The notes under the pieces: model-generated
Seen by the model: the letters and a program-made list of their open reading frames with translations, nothing else
What the model was told of the DNA's origin: nothing
Database searches by the model: none
Program-made: the position numbers and the translations under genes
NCBI RefSeq assembly: GCF_001552175.1
Contig: NZ_BCQR01000081.1
Location: forward strand, 1-50,944
Direction: 5' to 3'
Length of the DNA stretch: 50,944 bases
Source: Actinomadura kijaniata NBRC 14229
GTDB taxonomy: Bacteria; Actinomycetota; Actinomycetes; Streptosporangiales; Streptosporangiaceae
Part shown: one piece after another, positions 39,759 through 48,963 of the stretch
How the letters are laid out: every line of letters begins with the position of its first letter
How positions within the stretch are numbered: position 1 is the stretch's first letter

Positions 39759-41057
39759 TTACCGGAGGAAACCCTCGTAGTTGCGCTGCTGGAGCTGAGA
39801 TTCGATCTGCTTCACGGTATCCAGTCCGACGCCGACGATGATGAGAATGCTCGTCCCGCCGAACGGGAAGTCGTTGGTCGCCTTCAGCAGGGCGAACGCG
39901 ACCATGGGGATCAGCGAGACGAGTCCCAGGTAGAGCGCACCGGGGGTGGTGATCCGGGTCAGCACGTAGTCGAGGTACTCGGCGGTCGGCCGGCCCGGAC
40001 GGATGCCTGGGATGAACCCACCATACTTCTTCATGTTGTCGGCGACTTCAGTGGGGTTGAAGGTGATGGCGACGTAGAAGTACGTGAAGAAGATGATGAA
40101 GGCGAAGAACACGCCCATGTGCCAGGGGTTGTCCTGCTGAAGGTAGGGCTGGATCTTCTGCAGCCACTTGGTGTTCGGCCACAGCTGGGTCGCCAGCACC
40201 GGCAGGTACAGCAGCGACGAGGCGAAGATCACGGGGATGATGCCCGCCTGGTTCACCTTCAGCGGGATGTAGGTGGAGGTCCCGCCGTACATGCGGCGGC
40301 CCACCATGCGCTTGGCGTACTGCACCGGGATGCGGCGCTGGGCCTGCTCGACGAACACGACGCCCGCCATGATCGCCAGACCGACGATGAGCACCAGCAC
40401 GAAGACGAAGGCGCCCTTCTGGGTGTAGATGCTCCAGAACTGGGCGGGGAAGACCGCGACGACCTGCGTGAAGATCAGGATGGACATGCCGTTGCCGACG
40501 CCGCGGTCGGTGATCAGCTCGCCCAGCCACATGATGACCGAGGTGCCCGCGGTCATCACCACCACGATGGTGATGATGGTGAACAGGTCGGTCTTGTGCA
40601 GGACGTCACCGCCGCCGGCCACGCCCTGGAAGAGCTGGCCGGTCGAGGCCATCGCCACGATGCCGGTCGCCTGCAGGATCGCCAGGCCGATCGTCAGGTA
40701 ACGCGTGTACTGCGTGATCTTCGTGGTCCCGGCCTGGCCCTCCTTCTTGAGGGCCTCCAGCCTCGGGATCACCACCGTCAGCAGCTGCAGGATGATGCTC
40801 GCGGTGATGTAGGGCATGATGCCCAGCGCGAAGACCGACAGCTTGAGCAGCGCGCCACCGCTGAACAGGTCGACGAGGCCGTAGAGCTTGTTGCTGTCCT
40901 TGGCCGCTTCGGCGGTCTCCGCCAGCACCTTGGTGTTCACGCCGGGAGACGGCAGCATCGAGCCGATCCGGAACACCACGATGATGAACAGCGTGAACAA
41001 CAATTTCTTACGCAGGTCGGGCGTACGGAAAGCCCGAGCGAACGCGGTCAGCACCAT
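39759..41057 (-). CDS. secY: Preprotein translocase subunit SecY
   Basis: A 432-residue core channel protein of the Sec translocon with ten transmembrane segments. It starts MVLTAFARAFRTPDLRKKLL and shows LGIMPYITASIILQLL in TM2, IPVQYAKRMVGRR, and the conserved C5 loop FIPGIRPGRPTAEYLD. It lies 208 bp after rplO; that gap holds a 15-bp long-range stem. It is coupled to adk without a gap. Confidence 0.98.
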   Translation of the reverse strand: MVLTAFARAFRTPDLRKKLLFTLFIIVVFRIGSMLPSPGVNTKVLAETAEAAKDSNKLYGLVDLFSGGALLKLSVFALGIMPYITASIILQLLTVVIPRLEALKKEGQAGTTKITQYTRYLTIGLAILQATGIVAMASTGQLFQGVAGGGDVLHKTDLFTIITIVVVMTAGTSVIMWLGELITDRGVGNGMSILIFTQVVAVFPAQFWSIYTQKGAFVFVLVLIVGLAIMAGVVFVEQAQRRIPVQYAKRMVGRRMYGGTSTYIPLKVNQAGIIPVIFASSLLYLPVLATQLWPNTKWLQKIQPYLQQDNPWHMGVFFAFIIFFTYFYVAITFNPTEVADNMKKYGGFIPGIRPGRPTAEYLDYVLTRITTPGALYLGLVSLIPMVAFALLKATNDFPFGGTSILIIVGVGLDTVKQIESQLQQRNYEGFLR

Positions 41058-41186
41058 TCCTCCTGCGCGACTGACGTATCCATGGCAGCCGAGGGGCCGG
41101 TTCCAATTCCAGAGGCGGCGGCGCGGTTCCGTCGGAAGTCCGTCGGTGGGAGCACCATCGCCGGTGAGACTCTAACAGCAGATGAC

Positions 41187-41252
41187 GCCGAGGCCGTGTT
41201 CTCCGGCGCGCGGACCTTTCGGCCCTCAGCGCAAGACGAACACGGCCTCGGC
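41187..41252 (-). promoter_or_regulatory. 15-bp stem between rplO and secY
   Basis: Positions 41187-41201 and 41238-41252 are perfect reverse complements (GCCGAGGCCGTGTTC type) around a 36-nt loop. It starts 13 nt past the rplO stop. A minus-strand TAGAGT (41175-41170) just beyond could be a -10 for secY. It may attenuate rplO readthrough into secY. Confidence 0.55.
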
Positions 41253-41265
41253 TTCATGGTGTTGC

Positions 41266-41727
41266 TTACAGCTCTTCGGCGGTGCCGCCGGCAGCGGCGA
41301 TCTTCTCCTTCGCGGAGGCGGAGAAGGCGTGCGCCTTCACCTGCACCGCGACCGAGATCTCGCCGGTGCCCAGGACCTTGACCGGCTGGTTGCGGCGAAC
41401 CGCGCCCTTGGCCGCCAGGTCCTCGGCGGTCACCTCGCCACCCTCGGGGTAGAGGGCGGCGAGCTTGTCCAGGTTCACGACCTGGAACTCGACCCGGTTG
41501 GGGTTCTTGAAGCCCTTGAGCTTCGGGACCCGGCGGATCAGGGGCATCTGGCCGCCCTCGAACCCGACGGGGACGGTGCTGCGGGCCTTGGTGCCCTTGG
41601 TGCCGCGACCGGCGGTCTTGCCCTTGGACGCCTCACCGCGACCCTTGCGGGTCTTGGCGCGGTTGGCACCCGGGGCCGGACGCAGGTCGTGCACCTTGAG
41701 GGGCGTGCCCTCGTTGGCGTCCGCCAT
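41266..41727 (-). CDS. rplO: 50S ribosomal protein L15
   Basis: A 153-residue L15 of normal size. The Gly/Lys/Arg-rich N-terminus reads VHDLRPAPGANRAKTRKGRG, followed by GQMPLIRRVPKLKGFKN-like segments and the C-terminal GTGEISVAVQVKAHAFS. It starts 1 bp after rpmD and is the last gene of the spc block before secY. Confidence 0.98.
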   Translation of the reverse strand: MADANEGTPLKVHDLRPAPGANRAKTRKGRGEASKGKTAGRGTKGTKARSTVPVGFEGGQMPLIRRVPKLKGFKNPNRVEFQVVNLDKLAALYPEGGEVTAEDLAAKGAVRRNQPVKVLGTGEISVAVQVKAHAFSASAKEKIAAAGGTAEEL

Positions 41728-41728
41728 G

Positions 41729-41911
41729 TCAGTCGACCTCCTCGACGGTGACCAGGTGCGCCACCGTCCGGATCATGCCGCGGATCTGCTGGTTGTCCTC
41801 GCGAACGGTGCTCTGCCCGATCTTCTTGAGGCCCAGGGTGCGCAGCGTGTCACGCTGGTTCTGCTTCTCGCTGATCACGGACTTGATCTGCGTGATCTTC
41901 AGCTGGCTCAT
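41729..41911 (-). CDS. rpmD: 50S ribosomal protein L30
   Basis: A 60-residue L30, the short bacterial form: MSQLKITQIKSVISEKQNQ, then RTLGLKKIGQSTVREDN and IRGMIRTVAHLVTVEEV. The ATG at 41911 overlaps the rpsE stop in an ATGA junction. A longer upstream frame lies over rpsE and is not used. Confidence 0.98.
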   Translation of the reverse strand: MSQLKITQIKSVISEKQNQRDTLRTLGLKKIGQSTVREDNQQIRGMIRTVAHLVTVEEVD

Positions 41912-42531
41912 GAGGCGGCGACCTCCTGCCGCGGCTCGGAGCCGGCCGCGCGCGCCCGCAGCATGGCGGCGGGGGCGACGTCCTCGATCGGCAGACCGCG
42001 CTTGGCCGCGATCTCCTCGGGCCGCTTGAGGGCCTTCAGACCGGCGACGGTCGCGTGCACGATGTTGATCGCGTTGTCGGTGCCCAGCGACTTGCTCAGC
42101 ACGTCGTGGATACCGGCGCACTCCAGCACCGCGCGCACCGGGCCACCCGCGATCACACCGGTACCGGGAGCGGCCGGACGCAGCAGGACCACGCCCGCCG
42201 CCGCCTCACCCTGAACGGTGTGCGGGATGGTGCCCTGGATCCGCGGCACCTTGAAGAAGTGCTTCTTGGCCTCCTCGACACCCTTGGCGATCGCCGCGGG
42301 CACCTCCTTGGCCTTGCCGTAGCCGACGCCGACGGTGCCGTTGCCGTCACCGACGATCACCAGGGCGGTGAAGCTGAAACGGCGACCGCCCTTGACGACC
42401 TTGGCGACCCGGTTGATCGCCACGACCTTCTCGATGTACGACTGACCCTTGTCGGCGCCACCGCGGCGGTCGTCGCGGCGGCCGTCGCGACGGTCGCCAC
42501 CCTGACCGCCACCGCGCCTCTGCGCTGCCAT
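41908..42531 (-). CDS. rpsE: 30S ribosomal protein S5
   Basis: A 207-residue S5, part of the decoding-fidelity region and helicase centre of the ribosome. After a disordered Arg/Gly/Asp-rich N-terminus (about 1-37), the double-stranded RNA-binding part reads VVAINRVAKVVKGGRRFSFT, followed by GVGYGKAKEVPAAIAKGVEE and the C-terminal domain VLLRPAAPGTGVIAGGPVRA. GAGGAA is 7 nt before the ATG at 42531. The stop overlaps rpmD. Confidence 0.98.
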   Translation of the reverse strand: MAAQRRGGGQGGDRRDGRRDDRRGGADKGQSYIEKVVAINRVAKVVKGGRRFSFTALVIVGDGNGTVGVGYGKAKEVPAAIAKGVEEAKKHFFKVPRIQGTIPHTVQGEAAAGVVLLRPAAPGTGVIAGGPVRAVLECAGIHDVLSKSLGTDNAINIVHATVAGLKALKRPEEIAAKRGLPIEDVAPAAMLRARAAGSEPRQEVAAS

Positions 42532-42565
42532 CAGTGGTTCCTCTTCTCTTCGGTCGTGAGGCCCA

Positions 42566-42952
42566 TCAGAGCTCCAGGCCCCCCTCGCGCGCGCCGTCCG
42601 CCACAGCGGCGACGCGGCCGTGGTACTTGTTGCCGCCACGGTCGAAGACCACAGCGGTGACGCCGGCCTCCTTGGCCCGCTGGGCGACGAGCTCGCCGAC
42701 CTTGCGGGACTTGGCGGTCTTGTCGCCGGAGTCGGAGCGCAGGTCCGCCTCCATCGTCGAGGCGTAGGCCACGGTGTGGCCCTTGCTGTCGTCGATGACC
42801 TGGACGAACACGTGCTTGGTCGAGCGGGTCACGACCAGGCGAGGGCGTGCGGTGGAACCGACGACCTTCTTGCGGACCCGCAGGTGCCGGCGCTTGCGGG
42901 ACTTGGCCCGCGCCGACGTGGCCTTGCCGGCCAGGGTCTTGGTGCCTGCCAT
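42566..42952 (-). CDS. rplR: 50S ribosomal protein L18
   Basis: A 128-residue L18, which binds 5S rRNA: basic N-terminus RAKSRKRRHLRVRKKVVG, then RPRLVVTRSTKHVFVQVIDD and VVFDRGGNKYHGRVAAVAD. It starts 2 bp after rplF and precedes rpsE by 34 bp. Confidence 0.98.
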   Translation of the reverse strand: MAGTKTLAGKATSARAKSRKRRHLRVRKKVVGSTARPRLVVTRSTKHVFVQVIDDSKGHTVAYASTMEADLRSDSGDKTAKSRKVGELVAQRAKEAGVTAVVFDRGGNKYHGRVAAVADGAREGGLEL

Positions 42953-42954
42953 GA

Positions 42955-43491
42955 CTACTTACCAGCCTTTCCGACCTTGCGGCGGATCTGCTCGCCCTCG
43001 TAGCGGACGCCCTTGCCCTTGTAGGGGTCGGGCTTGCGCAGCTTACGAATGTTGGCGGCGACCTCGCCGACCTTCTGCTTGTCGATGCCCTCGACAACGA
43101 GCTGGGTCGGCTTCTCGACCGTGAACTTGATGCCCTCCGGGGGCTCGACCACGATCGGGTGGCTGTAGCCGAGCGAGAACTCCAGGTTCTGCCCCTTGGC
43201 CACCACGCGGTAACCGACACCCTGGATCACGAGGGTCTTCTTGTACCCCTCGGTCACGCCGACCACCATGTTGTTGATCAGCGAGCGGGTGAGCCCGTGC
43301 AGGGCGCGAACGGTGTTGATGTCGTTCGGCCGGGAGACGGTGACGGTACCGTCCTCCAGCTTCACCTCGATCGGCTCGGCCACGGTGTGCGACAGGGTGC
43401 CCTTGGGGCCCTTGACGGTGACCTCACGCCCGTCGATCTTCACCTCGACGCCGCTGGGCACGGTAACGGGGAGACGTCCAATGCGAGACAT
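42955..43491 (-). CDS. rplF: 50S ribosomal protein L6
   Basis: A 178-residue L6 with two tandem L6 folds. It starts MSRIGRLPVTVPSGVEVKI; ALHGLTRSLINNMVVGVTEG links the domains, and DPYKGKGVRYEGEQIRRKVGK ends the second, near the GTPase-associated centre. It lies 17 bp after rpsH. Confidence 0.98.
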   Translation of the reverse strand: MSRIGRLPVTVPSGVEVKIDGREVTVKGPKGTLSHTVAEPIEVKLEDGTVTVSRPNDINTVRALHGLTRSLINNMVVGVTEGYKKTLVIQGVGYRVVAKGQNLEFSLGYSHPIVVEPPEGIKFTVEKPTQLVVEGIDKQKVGEVAANIRKLRKPDPYKGKGVRYEGEQIRRKVGKAGK

Positions 43492-43508
43492 TTGTTAAGC
43501 CCTCCCCT

Positions 43509-43907
43509 CTACCAGACGTAGGCGAGGACTTCGCCGCCCACGCCGCGCTTGCCGGCCTGCCGGTCGGTCATGAGGCCGGAGGACGTCGAGATGATCGCGA
43601 CGCCCAGGCCGCCCAGGACCCTGGGCAGGTTGTCCTTCTTCGCGTACACGCGCAGACCCGGCTTCGAGACGCGCTTGATACCGGCGATCGAACGCTCACG
43701 GGTCGGACCGAACTTGAGCTCGATCACGAGCTTCTTGCCGACCTCGGCGTCCTCCACGCTCCAGCCCGAGATGTAGCCCTCCTGCTGGAGGATCTCGGCG
43801 ATGTGCGCCTTGATCTTCGAGTACGGCATCGCCACGCTGTCGTGGTACGCCGAATTCGCGTTACGCAGACGCGTCAACATGTCTGCGATCGGGTCGGTCA
43901 TCGTCAT
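43509..43907 (-). CDS. rpsH: 30S ribosomal protein S8
   Basis: A 132-residue S8, a primary 16S rRNA-binding protein and, in E. coli, the repressor of the spc operon. It starts MTMTDPIADMLTRLRNANSA and ends with the conserved STSSGLMTDRQA and GVGGEVLAYVW. A second ATG two codons in is an alternative start. It is preceded by an unusual 150-bp gap with two hairpins after rpsN. Confidence 0.98.
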   Translation of the reverse strand: MTMTDPIADMLTRLRNANSAYHDSVAMPYSKIKAHIAEILQQEGYISGWSVEDAEVGKKLVIELKFGPTRERSIAGIKRVSKPGLRVYAKKDNLPRVLGGLGVAIISTSSGLMTDRQAGKRGVGGEVLAYVW

Positions 43908-43962
43908 GGCCTACAGGCCCTCCCTCGCCACGGTTTCCTTGTCGGACCTTTGGCGTGGTCAT

Positions 43963-44059
43963 GGGCACCTTCGTCAGGTGCCCGGTGGTTATTACACAGG
44001 CTGCAAAGGGCGGCCCCCCTGGCCGTTCAGCACGGTTCGGGGGGCCGAACACGCCCTTT
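43963..44059 (-). promoter_or_regulatory. Two hairpins between rpsN and rpsH
   Basis: The 150-bp gap holds GGGCACCT/AGGTGCCC (43963-43983, 5-nt loop). A larger stem of CGGCCCCCC/GGGGGGCCG (44011-44019 with 44039-44047) is flanked by complementary AAAGGGC/GCCCTTT that reaches the rpsN stop. Neighbouring genes in this block are otherwise tightly packed, so the insertion is suggestive of control upstream of rpsH. Confidence 0.5.
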
Positions 44060-44243
44060 ACCAGCTGGACTTGGTGATGCCGGGCAGCTCGCCCCGGTGC
44101 GCCATCTCGCGGAAGCAGACACGGCACAGGCCGAACTTCCGGTAGACGGAGCGGGGACGCCCGCAGCGCGAGCAACGAGTGTACGCGCGCACGCCGAACT
44201 TGGGCTTGCGGGCCGCCTTGGCGATCAGGGACTTCTTCGCCAT
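44058..44243 (-). CDS. rpsZ: 30S ribosomal protein S14 type Z (zinc-binding)
   Basis: A 61-residue S14, the short zinc-binding form (also called rpsN in the spc operon). Zinc ligands are Cys24, Cys27, Cys40 and Cys43 in CSRC and CRVC. It ends HRGELPGITKSSW. It lies 5 bp after rplE. Actinobacteria often carry a second, zinc-independent S14 elsewhere, used under zinc starvation; none is in the window. Confidence 0.97.
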   Translation of the reverse strand: MAKKSLIAKAARKPKFGVRAYTRCSRCGRPRSVYRKFGLCRVCFREMAHRGELPGITKSSW

Positions 44244-44248
44244 TTCGC

Positions 44249-44824
44249 TCAGTTCTCCTTGAACGGGAAGCCCAGGAGCTTCAGCAGCGCCCGGCCCTCA
44301 TCGTCGGTCTTGGCCGTGGTGACCAGGGTGATGTCCATGCCACGCACGCGGTCGATCTTGTCGGGGTCGACCTCGTGGAACATGACCTGCTCGGTCAGAC
44401 CGAAGGTGTAGTTCCCGTTGCCGTCGAACTGCTTCGGCGACAGGCCGCGGAAGTCACGGATGCGGGGGAGGGCCGTGGACAGCAGACGGTCCAGGAACTC
44501 CCACATCCGGTCGCCGCGCAGCGTCACGTGGGCGCCGATCGGCATGCCCTCGCGCAGCTTGAACTGGGCGATCGACTTCTTGGCGCGGTTCACGGCCGGC
44601 TTCTGGCCGGTGATCGCGGTCAGGTCGCGGACGGCGCCCTCGATGAGCTTGGCGTCCTTGGCGGCGTCGCCGACACCCATGTTGACCACGATCTTGGTCA
44701 GACCGGGAACCAGCATCACGTTGGAGTAGCCGAACTGCTCCTGCATCGCCTTCACGATTTCCTCGCGGTAGCGAAGCTTCAGGCGCGGCTGCGGGACGGG
44801 GCGCTCGGTAACGGTCTCGGTCAT
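44249..44824 (-). CDS. rplE: 50S ribosomal protein L5
   Basis: A 191-residue L5, a 5S rRNA-binding protein of the central protuberance: LKLRYREEIVKAMQEQFGYS, PGLTKIVVNMGVGDA, GQKPAVNRAKKSIAQFKLRE and RDFRGLSPKQFDGNGNYTFG. It is about 10 residues longer than E. coli L5 at the N-terminus. It follows rplX by 2 bp. Confidence 0.98.
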   Translation of the reverse strand: MTETVTERPVPQPRLKLRYREEIVKAMQEQFGYSNVMLVPGLTKIVVNMGVGDAAKDAKLIEGAVRDLTAITGQKPAVNRAKKSIAQFKLREGMPIGAHVTLRGDRMWEFLDRLLSTALPRIRDFRGLSPKQFDGNGNYTFGLTEQVMFHEVDPDKIDRVRGMDITLVTTAKTDDEGRALLKLLGFPFKEN

Positions 44825-44826
44825 CG

Positions 44827-45138
44827 TCAGATCTCCTTGCCGGAACGGCGGGAGACGCGGACCTTGGTGCCGTCCTCGTCGACGCGGTAGCCCGCGCGGA
44901 CCGGCTTGCCGTCCTCGACCAGGGCGACGTTGCTGACGTGCAGCGGCGCCTCGACCTTGACCTGGCCGCTCTCCTTGCCGGCCCGTGCGGCGTCGGCCTT
45001 GATGTTCTTGGTGATGATGTTGACGCCCTCGACGACAACGCGCTCGGAGCGCGGGTCGACGCGCAGCACCCTGCCCGTCGCGCCCTTGTCCTTGCCGGCG
45101 ATGACGATGACCTCGTCACCCTTCTTGATCTTCATCAC
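44827..45138 (-). CDS. rplX: 50S ribosomal protein L24
   Basis: A 103-residue L24 with a KOW motif near the N-terminus: MKIKKGDEVIVIAGKDKGAT, then GRVLRVDPRSERVVVEGVN. It is an assembly initiator of the 50S subunit. Its ATG overlaps the rplN stop by 4 bp (ATGA). MMKIKK gives two adjacent ATG choices. Confidence 0.98.
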   Translation of the reverse strand: MMKIKKGDEVIVIAGKDKGATGRVLRVDPRSERVVVEGVNIITKNIKADAARAGKESGQVKVEAPLHVSNVALVEDGKPVRAGYRVDEDGTKVRVSRRSGKEI

Positions 45139-45503
45139 AGCACCTCCGGCGCGAGCGAGATGATGCGCATGAACTTCTTCTCGCGCAGTTCACGGCCCAC
45201 GGGGCCGAAGATTCGGGTGCCGCGGGGGTCTCCGCCGTCCTTGATCAGGACGGCCGCGTTCTCGTCGAAGCGGATGTAGGAGCCGTCCGGACGCCGGCGC
45301 TCCTTGCGGGTGCGCACGACGACCGCCTTGACGACGTCACCCTTCTTAACGCCGGCGCCGGGAAGGGCGTCCTTCACCGTCGCGACGATGATGTCGCCGA
45401 CTCCCGCGTAGCGCCGACCCGAGCCGCCGAGAACCCGGATGCAAAGGATCTCCTTCGCACCCGTGTTGTCGGCGACCTTGAGTCGCGACTCCTGCTGGAT
45501 CAC
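45135..45503 (-). CDS. rplN: 50S ribosomal protein L14
   Basis: A 122-residue L14, at the subunit interface: MIQQESRLKVADNTGAKEIL, then CIRVLGGSGRRYAGVGDIIV and DENAAVLIKDGGDPRGTRIF. It starts the spc block 73 bp after rpsQ; no strong terminator separates the two blocks. Confidence 0.98.
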   Translation of the reverse strand: MIQQESRLKVADNTGAKEILCIRVLGGSGRRYAGVGDIIVATVKDALPGAGVKKGDVVKAVVVRTRKERRRPDGSYIRFDENAAVLIKDGGDPRGTRIFGPVGRELREKKFMRIISLAPEVL

Positions 45504-45576
45504 GTCAACTCCTGTTCGTCACACCGGTTCTGGGCCTTCGGTTCATCGATTGGGCCCAGCCTGGCGGAACCAGTAA

Positions 45577-45846
45577 TTACTTGGCCTTCTCGAGGATCTC
45601 CACCACGCGCCAGCGCTTGTTCGCTGACAGCGGGCGGGTCTCCATGAGACGGACGCGGTCGCCGACGCCACACTCGTTGGCCTCGTCGTGCGCCTTGTAC
45701 TTGGTGGTCCGGCGGATCACCTTGTGGTACTTCGCGTGCTTGACCCGGTCCTCGACGGACACGACCACGGTCTTGTCCATCTTGTCGCTGACCACCAGGC
45801 CCTCGAGGACCTTGCGGGTGCTCCGCTTCTCGGTCTGCTCAGCCAT
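45577..45846 (-). CDS. rpsQ: 30S ribosomal protein S17
   Basis: An 89-residue S17 of OB fold: VLEGLVVSDKMDKTVVVSVE, then KVIRRTTKYKAHDEANECGV and TRPLSANKRWRVVEILEKAK. The ATG at 45846 overlaps the end of rpmC by 8 bp; a longer frame upstream over rpmC is not the real start. It is the last gene of the S10 block. Confidence 0.98.
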   Translation of the reverse strand: MAEQTEKRSTRKVLEGLVVSDKMDKTVVVSVEDRVKHAKYHKVIRRTTKYKAHDEANECGVGDRVRLMETRPLSANKRWRVVEILEKAK

Positions 45847-46087
45847 TGTCCTTGCCCTCCGCGGCGTCCTCGGCGACCGTGACGATGCCGAGCTCGCGCT
45901 CACGCATCACGGTGTAGATGCGAGCGATCTCGCGCTTCACGGTGCGCAGCCGCCCGTGGCTCTCCAGCTGGCCGGTCGCGGCCTGGAAGCGGAGGTTGAA
46001 CAGCTCCTCCTTGGCTTCCTTCAGCTTGGTGACCAGGACGTCCTCAGGCTCGGTCCGCAGCTCGTCGGCGGTAAGACCCTTGGCCAT
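45839..46087 (-). CDS. rpmC: 50S ribosomal protein L29
   Basis: An 82-residue L29, at the exit tunnel: LKEAKEELFNLRFQAATGQL and RLRTVKREIARIYTVMRERE. The last 15 residues (VTVAEDAAEGKDNG) are an acidic tail typical of actinobacteria. Its ATG overlaps the rplP stop by one base (TGATG). Confidence 0.98.
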   Translation of the reverse strand: MAKGLTADELRTEPEDVLVTKLKEAKEELFNLRFQAATGQLESHGRLRTVKREIARIYTVMRERELGIVTVAEDAAEGKDNG

Positions 46088-46506
46088 CAGGACTCACCCG
46101 CCTCTCGCTTCACGATCTTGCACTTCATCGGCAGCTTGTGGATCGCGCGGGTGAGCGCCTCCCGAGCGATCTGCTCGTTCGGGTAGGAGATCTCGAACAT
46201 CACGCGGCCCGGCTTCACGTTGGCCACCCACCACTCGACCGAACCCTTACCGGAACCCATGCGGGTCTCGGCGGGCTTCTTGGTCAGCGGGCGGTCCGGG
46301 AAGATGTTGATCCAGACCTTGCCGCCACGCTTGATGTGGCGGGTCATGGCGATACGAGCCGCCTCGATCTGGCGGTTGGTCACGTAGGCGCCCTCGACGG
46401 CCTGGATGCCGTACTCACCGAAGGTAACCTTCGTGCCGCCCTTGGCCATTCCCCGGCGCTTCGGGTGGTGCTGCTTGCGGTGCTTGACCTTACGAGGGAT
46501 CAGCAT
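46087..46506 (-). CDS. rplP: 50S ribosomal protein L16
   Basis: A 139-residue L16, near the A-site tRNA elbow: MLIPRKVKHRKQHHPKRRGM, then KGGTKVTFGEYGIQAVEGAY and RMGSGKGSVEWWVANVKPGR. It starts 5 bp after rpsC and overlaps rpmC by one base. Confidence 0.98.
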   Translation of the reverse strand: MLIPRKVKHRKQHHPKRRGMAKGGTKVTFGEYGIQAVEGAYVTNRQIEAARIAMTRHIKRGGKVWINIFPDRPLTKKPAETRMGSGKGSVEWWVANVKPGRVMFEISYPNEQIAREALTRAIHKLPMKCKIVKREAGES

Positions 46507-46511
46507 CGGGT

Positions 46512-47377
<866 letters not shown>

Positions 47378-47378
<1 letters not shown>

Positions 47379-47755
47379 TACCGGGCCCTCCTCGTCTTCT
47401 TACCGCCGGCCGCCGACGCCTCGTCCCGCGACTCAACGACCACCGTGATGTGGCTGGTGCGCTTGTTGATGCGGTAAGCCCGGCCCTGGGCGCGGGGGCG
47501 GAAACGCTTGAGGGTCGGGCCCTCGTCCACCCACGCACGACTCACGACGAGCGTGTCCGAGTCGAGCTTGAAGTTGTGCTCGGCGTTGGCGATGGCACTC
47601 GCCAGCACCTTGCCCACCGGCTCACTCGCAGCCTGGGGGGCGAACCGCAGCACCGCCTGAGCCTCCGCGGCAGGCAGGCCGCGGATGAGGTCCACCACGC
47701 GGCGGGCCTTCCTGGGCGTGACGCGGATGAACCGCGCCTGGGCCCTGGCTTCCAT
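47378..47755 (-). CDS. rplV: 50S ribosomal protein L22
   Basis: A 125-residue L22, whose beta-hairpin lines the peptide exit tunnel and is a macrolide-resistance site. It shows ARFIRVTPRKARRVVDLIRG, then VGKVLASAIANAEHNFKLD and GRAYRINKRTSHITVVVES. No insertion or deletion is evident in the loop. It overlaps rpsC by one base. Confidence 0.98.
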
Positions 47756-47790
47756 CGCTGTTCCCTCTCTCCTACGATCTTTCTGCCTGC

Positions 47791-48072
47791 TCAGCCTCGG
47801 CGGCTGCGGCGGTCTTCCTTGACGTGGCTGCGGAACGTCCGCGTCGGCGCGAACTCGCCCAGCTTGTGGCCCACCATGGCGTCGGTGATGAACACCGGCA
47901 CGTGCTTGCGGCCGTCATGCACGGCGATCGTGTGACCGATCATGTCCGGCACGATCATGGAGCGCCGGGACCACGTCTTGATGACGTTCTTCGTCCCCTT
48001 GTCGTTCTGGACTTCCACCTTCTTCATCAGGTGGTCGTCGACGAAGGGGCCCTTCTTAAGGCTACGTGGCAT
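47791..48072 (-). CDS. rpsS: 30S ribosomal protein S19
   Basis: A 93-residue S19 of the 30S head: MPRSLKKGPFVDDHLMKKVE, then TWSRRSMIVPDMIGHTIAVH and VGHKLGEFAPTRTFRSHVKE. It lies 12 bp after rplB and 35 bp before rplV. Confidence 0.98.
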   Translation of the reverse strand: MPRSLKKGPFVDDHLMKKVEVQNDKGTKNVIKTWSRRSMIVPDMIGHTIAVHDGRKHVPVFITDAMVGHKLGEFAPTRTFRSHVKEDRRSRRG

Positions 48073-48084
48073 GTCGGGCTACTC

Positions 48085-48918
48085 CTACCGCTTCTTCTTG
48101 CTGCGCCGACGGACGATCAGCCGGTCGCTGGCCTTGTTGGCCTGGCGGGTGCGGCCTTCCTTCTTGCCCTTGGGGTTGACCGGGTGGCGACCACCGGAGG
48201 TCTTGCCCTCACCACCACCGTGCGGGTGGTCGATCGGGTTCATGGCCACACCGCGGACGGTCGGGCGCTTGCCCTTCCAGCGCATACGGCCGGCCTTGCC
48301 CCAGTTGATGTTCGACTGCTCGGCGTTGCCGACCTCACCGACGGTGGCGCGGCAGCGGACGTCGACCATGCGCATCTCGCCGGAGGGCATACGCAGGGTG
48401 GCGTACTTGCCCTCCTTGGCCAGCAGCTGGACGCCGACACCGGCCGAACGGGCGATCTTCGCGCCACCACCGGGCTTGAGCTCGATGGCGTGGACGACCG
48501 TACCGGTCGGGATGTTGCGCAGCGGCAGGCAGTTGCCCGGCTTGATGTCCGACCCGGGGCCGTTCTCGACGCGGTCGCCCTGCTTCAGGCCCTGCGGCGC
48601 GAGGATGTAGCGCTTCTCGCCGTCGGCGTAGTGCAGCAGCGCGATGCGCGCGGTGCGGTTCGGGTCGTACTCGATGTGCGCGACCTTGGCGGGGACCCCG
48701 TCCTTGTCGTGGCGACGGAAGTCGATCACGCGGTAGGCGCGCTTGTGGCCGCCACCCTGGTGGCGGGTGGTGATCCGGCCGTGGTTGTTACGGCCGCCCT
48801 TCTTGGGGAGCGGACGCAGCAGCGACTTCTCCGGTTCGCGGCGCGTGATCTCGACGAAGTCGGCCACGCTGGACCCGCGACGACCGGGAGTCGTCGGCTT
48901 GTACTTACGGATGCCCAT
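48085..48918 (-). CDS. rplB: 50S ribosomal protein L2
   Basis: A 277-residue L2, needed for subunit association and peptidyl transfer: MGIRKYKPTTPGRRGSSVAD, then SLLRPLPKKGGRNNHGRITT and the C-terminal VRGVAMNPIDHPHGGGEGKT, in which the conserved histidine of the catalytic-centre loop lies. It follows rplW by 45 bp. Confidence 0.98.
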   Translation of the reverse strand: MGIRKYKPTTPGRRGSSVADFVEITRREPEKSLLRPLPKKGGRNNHGRITTRHQGGGHKRAYRVIDFRRHDKDGVPAKVAHIEYDPNRTARIALLHYADGEKRYILAPQGLKQGDRVENGPGSDIKPGNCLPLRNIPTGTVVHAIELKPGGGAKIARSAGVGVQLLAKEGKYATLRMPSGEMRMVDVRCRATVGEVGNAEQSNINWGKAGRMRWKGKRPTVRGVAMNPIDHPHGGGEGKTSGGRHPVNPKGKKEGRTRQANKASDRLIVRRRSKKKR

Positions 48919-48963
48919 CTTTTTCGTTCATCCCTTTTCTGATCTCCGGGCGGGCCGGGCTAT

